Shown: one piece after another, positions 57,159 through 64,000 of the stretch | How the letters are laid out: each line of letters begins with the position of its first letter | Position numbering within the stretch: the stretch's first letter is position 1 | Assembly: GCA_023412495.1 (NCBI GenBank) | Contig: JAEYNP010000120.1 | Location: 1-64,000 of the forward strand | Reading direction: 5' to 3' | From: Pseudomonadota bacterium | GTDB lineage: Bacteria; Desulfobacterota; Desulfobulbia; Desulfobulbales; Desulfocapsaceae | Length of the DNA: 64,000 bases | Translations under genes and position numbers: made by a program | The notes under the pieces: generated by a model | What the model saw: the letters and a program-made list of their open reading frames with translations, nothing else | What the model was told of the DNA's origin: nothing | The model's database searches: none

Positions 57159-58610
57159 ATGATGTACGAATTTAAAGTCAGCGAACTTGCAGAAGAATTT
57201 GGGGTGCATCGAAACACGATAAGGAACTGGATCAACGCCGGCACACTTCCCGCAAAGGAAGGTCCCGGCCGCAAGTACCTTATGAAGTTTCATGACTACC
57301 AGAAACTCTGCGAGAAGTTCGGCCGTGAGCCCCATGTCCATCCCTCCAACAATGTCAGTCCAAATGCCCTCGGTGCATTGGAGAAAACGGATGTAGAACC
57401 AATGGTGGTCAACGGTACAAAGAGTCAGCTCGCCGTCGATCCGTCCTGGGCGGATGCCTGCCTCACCTGCGGCACCTGCGCCAGCGCCTGTCCCATTTCG
57501 GGAGTTGACGGCCTTGACCCGCGAAAGATTGTACGCATGGCTGTGTACGGCATGGACGAGGAGCTGGTGAAGTCCAACTGGCCCTGGAAATGCACGATGT
57601 GCGCGAAGTGCGAGGAGTCCTGCCCGGCCAACATCTCGATCACCGCTCTCATGCGGAAGATTCGCGGCACCAGAAAGCGTGCGGAGGTTCCCGGTCCCAT
57701 CCATAAAGGGGTTGTCATGTGTCTGGAGCGCGGCAACAACCTCGGTATCCCGAAAGACGACTTCGTTTTCCTCTGCGAAGACCTCGGTGAAGAACTGGCA
57801 GCCGACAGCTGTCCCGGCTTCAAGACCCCGATCGATGTCCATGGCGCACGGGTGCTCGTCACCGTCAACTCCAAGGAGCCGTTCGGCGAACCGGACGACA
57901 TGAAATGGTGGTGGAAGATCTTCTGGGCCGCCGGCGAATCCTGGACCCTCTCCTCCGAATACTGGGAAGGCGTCAACTGGGGGCTCTTCTCCGGTGACGA
58001 CGAGGCGATGAAAACCGTGGTCGGCCGGATCGTCGACAACATGCGGAGGCTGAACTGCAAGGTTCTCCTCCTCCCCGAGTGAGGCCATGCCTACTTTGCA
58101 ACCCGGTCCGGGTTGAACAGATGGTTCCCTGAAGCACTCAAAGAATTCAAAATCGTCACGGTCTTCGATCTCCTCCTCGAGTACATCCGGGAAGGCAGGA
58201 TCCAGCTCGACAAGTCGGTGCACAACATGCCTGTCGCCTACCACGATCCCTGCAACTACGGCCGCAAGTCCCTCAAGGCCTTCGGGCAGGCCTACTTCGA
58301 GGAGGGCCGGGAGGTCACCAGGGCATGCTGCGACGATGTCCGCGAACTCAATCCCAACCGCAACAGCGCCTATTGCTGCGGCGCGGGCGGCGGGGCCTGG
58401 GCCATGCCGTTTGCCGAGGAACGTGTCTTCTATGGCCGGATCAAGGCCCGGCAGATTACCGAATCCGGTGCCCATCTGGTGGTCGCGCCCTGCCATAACT
58501 GCCGCGATCAGATCATGAAATCCCTGAAAAAGGAATACGATCTGAATATCGAGGTGAAGTATATCTGGGAGCTTGTCGCCGATTCGCTGATTCTGCCGAA
58601 CAAGCAATAG
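57159..58610 (+). CDS. HTH-ferredoxin-CCG fusion, HdrD/HdrBC-like selenoprotein
   Basis: 483 residues if the in-frame TGA at 58080-58082 is read as selenocysteine (Sec308). Residues 1-55 form a MerR/excisionase-like HTH (FGVHRNTIRNWINAGTLP), unusual in Hdr proteins. Two [4Fe-4S] ferredoxin motifs follow: C101/104/107/111 and C145/148/151/155. The CCG region includes PEUGHAY (Sec in the first Cys of the cluster-ligand motif), YHDPCNYG, YCCGAGGG and PCHNCRDQ. A hairpin CAACCC-GGTCC-GGGTTG starts 17 bases after the TGA with a GGU-containing apical loop, placed like a bacterial SECIS. It probably carries electrons to or from a disulfide. Confidence 0.85.
58099..58115 (+). promoter_or_regulatory. 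SECIS-like hairpin after UGA308
   Basis: CAACCC pairs with GGGTTG across the 5-base loop GGTCC, 16 bases after the TGA. Bacterial SelB-binding hairpins carry GU in a short apical loop about 16-37 bases downstream of UGA. This position and loop fit; the sequence also encodes the protein. Confidence 0.7.
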
Positions 58611-58712
58611 AATTGGAAGGACCGGGCGCCCTGATCGGCATGGCCCGGGAAAAACCATTCTGTTGCTGGAGAACGCTTGTAATTGCTGAAATTTAGGAGG
58701 AGAAAACCTATC

Positions 58713-61700
58713 ATGCTTGACACAAAGAAAATCGGGTCGGTTATGATTGTGGGAGGTGGAGTGACGGGGATGCAGGCTGCCCTCGATCTCGCCAATTCCG
58801 GGTACTATGTGTACCTGGTAGAGAAGTCCGGGTCCATCGGCGGCGCCATGGCCCAGCTGGACAAGACCTTCCCCACCAACGACTGCTCGATGTGAATTAT
58901 CGCGCCAAAACTGGTTGAGTGCGGTCGGCACTTAAATATAAAGTTGATGACCCTGAGCGAAGTCGTGAAAGTCGACGGCGTCGCCGGGAATTTTTCGGTA
59001 ACCGTTAAGGAAGCGCCACGCTATGTGGACATGGACAAGTGCATCGCCTGCGGGGCCTGCGCGGAGAAGTGTCCGAAGAAGGTGGACAGCGAATACGATG
59101 CCGCCACCGGCAAGCGTAAGGCCATCTATGTAAAATACGCCCAGGCGGTGCCGCTCAAGTATCAGATCGATGCGGCCAACTGTATCCGCCTCCAGAAACC
59201 GGGGGCCTGCGGCTTCTGCGAGAAGGTCTGCGACGCGAACGCCATCAATTTCGACGACAAGGAGAAGATCCATCAGGTCAATGTCGGAGCCGTGGTGCTT
59301 GCGCCGGGCTTCGAGGCCTTCGATCCGAAAGCAGCTGGTGTCTGGGGCTACGGGGTGCACAAGAACGTCATAACTTCGCTGCAGCTCGAGCGCTACCTCT
59401 CCGCCTCCGGGCCCACCGAAGGCCACCTCGTCCGCCCCTCGGACGGCAAGCCGGTCCATAAGGTAGCATTCCTGCAGTGCGTCGGCTCTCGCGATGAGAA
59501 CCTGTGCGGCAACGGCTACTGTTCGTCGGTCTGCTGCATGTACGCGATCAAGGAGGCGGTCATCGCCAAGGATCATGTGCCAGGGCTCTCGACATCCATC
59601 TTCTATATGGATATGCGTACCCACGGCAAGGATTTTGACCAGTATCTGGAGCGCGCCAAGGAGGATGCCGGCGTCCGCTTCGTCCGCTGCCGGGTGAACG
59701 GGGTCGAGACCGACGGTGATAGCGCAGACCTCCGCCTCCGCTATGTCAACGATCAGGGTCGCCAAGTAGAAGAATTCTTTGACATGGTGGTGCTCTCCGT
59801 CGGCCTCCAAACGCCCAAGCACGTGCTGGAGCTGGCGCATACCATGGATATCAAGCTGACCGCGGACAACTTCGCGGCCACCTCCGACTTCGCCCCGGTC
59901 CAGACCTCGCGGGAAGGCATCTTCACCTGCGGCGCGATCGCCGGACCGAAGGATATTCCCCAGTCGGTCGTCGAGGGCTCTGCCGCAGCCGCGGCGGTAG
60001 CGGATCTCCTCGCCCCGGTCAGAAACGAACTGACCACCGAGGCAACTTTCCCGCAAGAGAAGGACATCTCCCAGGAAGAACCTCGGATCGGCGTCTTCGT
60101 CTGCCACTGCGGCTCGAACATAGCCGGCACCGTTGACGTCAAGGCGGTGGAGGAGTATGCCAGGACGCTGCCGGACGTTGTCTATGTCGAGCGCAACCTC
60201 TTCTCCTGCTCGCAGGATACCCAGGACATGATTGCGAAGAGGATTCGAGAGCAGAACCTCAACCGGATCGTCATCGCCGCCTGTACACCGAGGACCCACG
60301 AGCCCCTCTTTCGCGAAACCCTGAAGGCCGCGGGCCTGAACGAGTATCTGGTGGAGATGGCCAACATCCGCAACCAGAACTCCTGGGTCCACAGCAAGGA
60401 TCCCCAGGCAGCCACCGCCAAGGCCAAGGATCTGGTCCGCATGGCGGCCGCCAAAGTCACCTTCGGCACCTCGCTGAAGCCCATCTCCGTACCCATCACC
60501 CAAAAGGGTCTGGTCATCGGCGGCGGCGTGTCCGGCATGACCGCTGCCTTGAACCTCGCCAAGCAGGGATTCGAGGTTCATCTGGTGGAGAAGACCGACA
60601 CCCTCGGCGGGCACGCCCTGAACCTCAAACACACCTGGGCCGGGGAGCACGTGCCGACGCAGGTCGCCAAGCTTATCGACAAGGTCATCTGGAACGACCG
60701 CATTATCATCCATAAGGAATCTGAGGTGAGCGCGGTGGAAGGCTTTGTCGGCAACTTCCGCTCCACCGTCACCGGTAAGGACGGCGTTTCCAAGGTCATC
60801 GAGCACGGCGCGGGCGTCGTGGCGATCGGCGGCGACGCCTATATCCCCACCGAATACAACTACGGTTCAATTACCCGCGTGGTCACCGCCGCTCAGTTCG
60901 ACAAGCTTTATGAACTGAAGGAAAAGCATGTCAAGCAGGCCAGGCGGTTTGTCTTCATCCAGTGCGTGGGGTCGCGGGAAGCAGACAACATGTACTGCTC
61001 GAAAGTCTGCTGCACCCATTCCGTACAGTCGGCCATCGCGCTGAAAAAGGAAAATCCCGAGCGCAACGTCTATATCCTCTATCGGGATATGCGGACCTAT
61101 GCGCAGCGTGAGGCCCTCTTCAAACAGGCGCGTAAACTCGGAGTGATCTTCATCAACTACGAGCTGCACGGCAAGCCCAGCGTGACCGAGGTCGGCCAGG
61201 ATATCCAGGTCGAGGTATGGGATCACGTCCTGCACCGGCCGCTCAAGATCGCCGCCGACATGGTGATCCTGGCAACCGCCATCCGACCCAAGGAAGATGC
61301 TGCCGATCTCGGCAAGCTCTACAAGGTGCCGGTGGACGGCAACGGCTTCTTCCAGGAGGCCCATGCCAAGCTGCGGCCGGTGGACTTCTCCACCGACGGC
61401 ATGTTCGTGGCGGGTCTGGCCCACTATCCGAAACCGGTCGAGGAATCGGTCGCCCAGGCGCTCGCCGCCTCGGCCCGGGCTGCAACGCTCCTCGCCAAGA
61501 CCCAGATCTCGCTCGATGCGGTGAAGGCCACCGTCGACGAGACCTACTGCGACGGCTGCGCTCTCTGCGTCGATGTCTGTCCGTACAACGCCATCAGCCT
61601 GATCGAGAAAGGGCCGGAGGCGGACGGCAAGCGGGCGATCCTGGTCAACAAAGCCCAGTGTAAGGGTTGCGGTCTCTGCCAGGGGACCTGTCCGAAGCGC

Positions 61701-61769
61701 GGGGTCTATGTGTCCGGTTTCACCATGAGACAGATCAGTGCCCAGATTCAGGCGGCCCTGGCAGTCTAA
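58713..61769 (+). CDS. hdrA: HdrA-like flavoprotein, long form, selenoprotein (Sec61)
   Basis: 1018 residues from the ATG at 58713 (GGAGG upstream), with the TGA at 58893-58895 as Sec61. The N-terminal flavin-binding segment GGGVTGMQAALDLANSGYYVYLVEK is followed by TNDCSMUIIAPKLVEC, where Sec replaces a conserved Cys of HdrA. A [4Fe-4S] set follows (C110/113/116/120), then a further Cys-rich loop (ACGFCEKVC), a second Rossmann segment near 599 (GGGVSGMTAALNLAKQGFEVHLVEK) and two C-terminal ferredoxin clusters (946 on and 983 on). The duplicated architecture suggests two FAD modules, as expected for electron bifurcation. Confidence 0.9.
58915..58935 (+). promoter_or_regulatory. SECIS-like hairpin in hdrA
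   Basis: TTGAGTGC pairs with GCACTTAA (one G-U) around the apical loop GGTCG, 20 bases after the TGA. The loop starts GGU as in the upstream gene. It fits a SelB-binding hairpin read within the coding region. Confidence 0.7.
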
Positions 61770-61793
61770 CACGATTGCGGATATAAAATAATC

Positions 61794-61858
61794 TTCGAAA
61801 CCCTCTCCGCTCCTGCCATCCGTTCTCCATTGGCGGACGCGGAGAGGGTCTTCGAAAA
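61794..61858. other. Long imperfect inverted repeat between hdrA and mvhD
   Basis: TTCGAAACCCTCTCCGC near 61794 pairs with GCGGAGAGGGTCTTCGAA near 61840, around a GC-rich spacer. It lies in the 113-base gap between hdrA and mvhD, followed by AATATTAATGAGGAGG. It may slow or partly terminate transcription between bifurcation-module and hydrogenase genes, or act as an RNA processing site. Confidence 0.45.
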
Positions 61859-61882
61859 TATTAATGAGGAGGAGTAGATCAC

Positions 61883-62302
61883 ATGAGTTTTGAGCCTAAA
61901 ATTGTTGCCTTCTGCTGCAACTGGTGCTCCTATGCCGCCGCCGACCTTGCAGGAACTGCGCGGATGCAGTATCCCCCCAATGTGCGGATCATACGGGTAA
62001 TGTGCTCGGGCATGGTGCATCCGGAGTTTGTCATGGATGCCTTGTCCCAAGGCGCCGACGGAGTGATGGTCCTTGGCTGACACCTCGGCGAATGTCATTA
62101 CCTGGATGGTAATTACAAAGCGATGAACCGCTCCGACATGGTAGTCGAACTGTTGGAGGATTTCGGTTATGAACCCGAGCGGTTCGGCCTCACCTGGGTG
62201 TCCTCGGCCGAGCCGGACAAGTTTGTGGCGGCGGTAACCGCGATGACTGAGCGGATCAAGAAGCTGGGTCCCGTCAACAGTCAGAATGCCAGCGTGGCAT
62301 AA
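61883..62302 (+). CDS. mvhD: MvhD/FlpD-type electron transfer subunit, selenoprotein (Sec66)
   Basis: 139 residues with the TGA at 62078-62080 as Sec66. [34 protein letters not shown] is the N-terminal part of the MvhD domain. [24 protein letters not shown] is its cluster-ligand motif, where the family usually has GCHPGDCHY. It transfers electrons between hydrogenase and HdrA through a [2Fe-2S] cluster. AGGAGGAG lies 9 bases before the ATG. Without UGA readthrough the protein would lose its cluster motif. Confidence 0.88.
62097..62113 (+). promoter_or_regulatory. SECIS-like hairpin in mvhD
   Basis: ATTACC pairs with GGTAAT across the 5-base loop TGGAT, 16 bases after the TGA. The apical loop has GG but lacks the GGU seen in the two upstream genes, so it is the least typical of the three. 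Confidence 0.55.
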
Positions 62303-62313
62303 AGGAGAGAGAG

Positions 62314-63255
62314 ATGGGTGTAACTACTGCTTTGGAGTGGCTGGGCTCCTGTTCGGGGTGCGAAATCGCCATCCTGAATATCGGCGAAGCCCTCGTGCCG
62401 ATCATAACCGAGGCTCTCGACATCGTCCACGCCCCGGTACTGATGGACCACAAGTACTTCGGCCAGTGCGGCGAGGCCGTGACGCTGACTATCCCGGAGG
62501 CGGTGGTCGGTATCGTCACCGGCGGGGTGAGCAATCACGAGCATCTGGAAGTGCTTGAAGAAATGAGGAAAAAATGCAAGGTGCTGATAGCCCTCGGCAC
62601 CTGCGCGACCCACGGTGGGATACCTGCGCTGATGAACGGTCAGGATCGCCAGAGGAGCTGGGAAGAGGTATACCAGACTCCCACTACCGATCCGGGGGCG
62701 AAAATCCCCACTGTCGAGGTTCCGGCCCCGCTGGATCGGGTCTACGCCTGCGACGAGAAGGTAAAGATCGACATGCAGCTGCCGGGCTGTCCGCCAAACC
62801 CCGAGCTGATCGCCGAGGTAATCGTCTCGCTGCTCGAAAACCGGGCCCCAAATCTGCCGGGCAAGAGCGTCTGCGACACCTGCCCGACCCGTCGGGAGGG
62901 TAAGGGCGAGGTGGAGAAGGTCAAGCGTTTCATCACCAACGCCACCTTCAAGCCGGGCGAGCCGATCAGCGAGATGCGCTGCCTCTTGGAGCAGGGCTAT
63001 CTGTGCATGGGTCCAGTCACCGCTGCCGGCTGCGCCAAGCGCGGAGCCCCGGCCTGCATCAGCGCCCGCGTCCCGTGTCGCGGTTGCTTCGGCCCCGTCC
63101 GCAAGGATGGCAATCAGCTGCTCGATATGATGAACGCTCTTGCCAGCAACGGCATCGACTTCAAGTCCGTGGTCGATCGCCGGTCGTTGCTGCGGTTTTC
63201 AGGAGCCCATGGAATGCTGCGGCCGGTGAAGAATCGTGCCGCCAAGGAGGAATAA
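62314..63255 (+). CDS. mvhG: [NiFe]-hydrogenase small subunit, MvhG type
   Basis: 313 residues. Cluster ligands: SCSGCE (Cys13/16), GTCATHGG, LPGCPP-N, then further Cys-x-n-C pairs in the C-terminal half (CDTCPTR, LCMGPVTAAGCAKRGAPACISARVPCRGCFGP) for additional [4Fe-4S] clusters, the group 3c layout. There is no twin-arginine signal, so it is cytoplasmic. GGAGAGAG precedes the ATG. Confidence 0.9.
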   Translation: MGVTTALEWLGSCSGCEIAILNIGEALVPIITEALDIVHAPVLMDHKYFGQCGEAVTLTIPEAVVGIVTGGVSNHEHLEVLEEMRKKCKVLIALGTCATHGGIPALMNGQDRQRSWEEVYQTPTTDPGAKIPTVEVPAPLDRVYACDEKVKIDMQLPGCPPNPELIAEVIVSLLENRAPNLPGKSVCDTCPTRREGKGEVEKVKRFITNATFKPGEPISEMRCLLEQGYLCMGPVTAAGCAKRGAPACISARVPCRGCFGPVRKDGNQLLDMMNALASNGIDFKSVVDRRSLLRFSGAHGMLRPVKNRAAKEE

Positions 63256-63256
63256 G

Positions 63257-64000
63257 ATGGGAAAGGTATTGAATATAGCACCTGTTTCCCGCATCGAGGG
63301 GCATGCCAAGATCGCCATTCATCTGGACGATCAGGGCAATGTGCAGGATTCCTTCCTGCACATTCAGTCCCTGCGCGGGTTTGAAAAATTCATCGAGGGC
63401 CGGCCGGCGGAGGAGGTTCCCCGTATCGTCAACCGGATCTGCGGCATCTGCCCCTGGATGCACCACCTGGCCTCCAACAAGGCGGTGGACGGGGCCTTTG
63501 GCGTGACCCCGACCGAGACCGGCCATAAGCTGCGGGAAATGATCCAGGTCATGGCCCACATCAACGACAAGATCCTGCATTTCTTCTTCCTGGCCGCGCC
63601 CGATTTCGTCCTCGGACCGGCGGCAGACTATGCGGTGCGCAATGTCATCGGCGTGGTGAAGGCCGCGCCGGAGCTCGCCACCCAGGTGGTGAAGATGCGG
63701 CAGATGGGCCAGATGATGCTCGACAAGTTCGCCGGCAAGGCCATCCACCCGATCGCCGGTGTGGTCGGCGGTTTTGCCAAGCCGATGGTCGAGGAAGAGC
63801 GTCAGGAGTTGCTGGCCGGCACCCGGACCCTGCTCGATTTCGCCTGCTTCGCCCTTGATTTCGCCATCCAGAACGTCTTCTCCAAGTACATGGATGCGAT
63901 CGGTGAGCTCGGTGTGATCAAGACCGGGTTCCTCGGCACCGTGGACCGCGCCGACGGCTCGCTCCGCCTCTACGACGGAAAGCAGCGGTTGATGAAGGCG
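63257..64000 (+). CDS. mvhA: [NiFe]-hydrogenase large subunit, MvhA type (partial)
   Basis: The first 248 codons are present, cut by the window edge. The L1 motif RICGICPWMHH (about residues 60-70) carries two Cys ligands of the Ni-Fe site. PVSRIEGHAKIAI is the usual large-subunit N terminus. The C-terminal L2 motif (DPCxxC, or a Sec variant) is outside the window. AAGGAGG precedes the ATG. With hdrA, mvhD and mvhG it completes the bifurcating hydrogenase module. Confidence 0.9.
   Translation, partial: MGKVLNIAPVSRIEGHAKIAIHLDDQGNVQDSFLHIQSLRGFEKFIEGRPAEEVPRIVNRICGICPWMHHLASNKAVDGAFGVTPTETGHKLREMIQVMAHINDKILHFFFLAAPDFVLGPAADYAVRNVIGVVKAAPELATQVVKMRQMGQMMLDKFAGKAIHPIAGVVGGFAKPMVEEERQELLAGTRTLLDFACFALDFAIQNVFSKYMDAIGELGVIKTGFLGTVDRADGSLRLYDGKQRLMKA

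Noticed and set aside
58080..58895. UGA codons read as nonsense mutations making pseudogenes
   Set aside because: Reading frames continue with family motifs intact on both sides, UGAs fall at conserved Cys positions, and three neighbouring genes share the pattern with downstream hairpins.

Overview
The window has two unequal parts. Positions 1 to about 39400 are most of a prophage with a short-tailed (podovirus-like) structural plan: PBSX-type terminase, portal, scaffold, N4-gp56-type capsid, adaptor and nozzle-like proteins, tail fibres, and no tape-measure, tail-tube or sheath gene. The prophage abuts a tRNA-Ala(CGC) gene at 39400-39475, the likely right attachment site. Its left end, with integrase and replication genes, is outside the window. 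Positions 39476-64000 are host chromosome. Three consecutive UGA-containing heterodisulfide-reductase/hydrogenase genes, group 3c [NiFe]-hydrogenase subunits and large PAS/Cache sensor proteins suggest an anaerobic, selenoprotein-using member of the Desulfobacterota (former Deltaproteobacteria). This is an inference from gene content; the genus cannot be named.

Prophage layout. 70-1146 (+) holds three small genes, the first resembling the crAss001_48/Acb2 (anti-CBASS) family. 1204-2705 (-) is a five-gene operon ending in an XRE-type regulator, with a perfect 19-bp palindrome just upstream. A terminator-like two-hairpin RNA element and a phage tRNA-Tyr(GTA) precede the late genes. 3351-19418 is packaging, head, adaptor and fibre genes. 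19553-25608 is a lipoprotein and probable ejection proteins. 25610-37746 is two giant ORFs (1312 and 2727 aa) of the polyvalent-protein type. The larger one carries an SNF2-like helicase, an adenine-MTase-like domain, an HELVH metallopeptidase-like domain, an ADP-ribosyltransferase-like domain and a long LPD-type tail. 37851-39317 is a lysis module with a lambda R-like transglycosylase. 

The most unusual feature is inside the two giant ORFs. Their low-complexity interdomain stretches coincide with protein-like small genes in other frames, most with their own Shine-Dalgarno sequences. Four (possibly five) lie in the +1 frame: 27363-27536, 29837-30226, 33302-33466, 34061-34216, and perhaps 28935-29288. 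One is an antisense HNH homing-endonuclease gene (27704-28237) with its own ribosome binding site and promoter-like sequence. The host frame stays open through all of them. The giant proteins therefore look as if they were assembled by reading through small resident genes, leaving overprinted linkers.

Host region. A PAS histidine kinase and a GGDEF/EAL protein on the minus strand are followed by a family 2 glycosyltransferase, a hybrid sensor kinase, a DUF4136-type lipoprotein, threonine aldolase, a divergent NAD-dependent DNA ligase, a 4-oxalocrotonate tautomerase-like protein and UDP-glucose 4-epimerase. 

The right end (56653 to the window edge) is a hydrogenase/Hdr cluster: maturation protease, an HTH-ferredoxin-CCG fusion (Sec308), a long HdrA (Sec61), MvhD (Sec66), MvhG and the start of MvhA. 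Each in-frame UGA is followed by a short hairpin placed like a bacterial SECIS element. Together these genes would form an MvhADG-HdrABC-type flavin-based electron-bifurcating complex linking H2 to ferredoxin and a disulfide or other low-potential acceptor.
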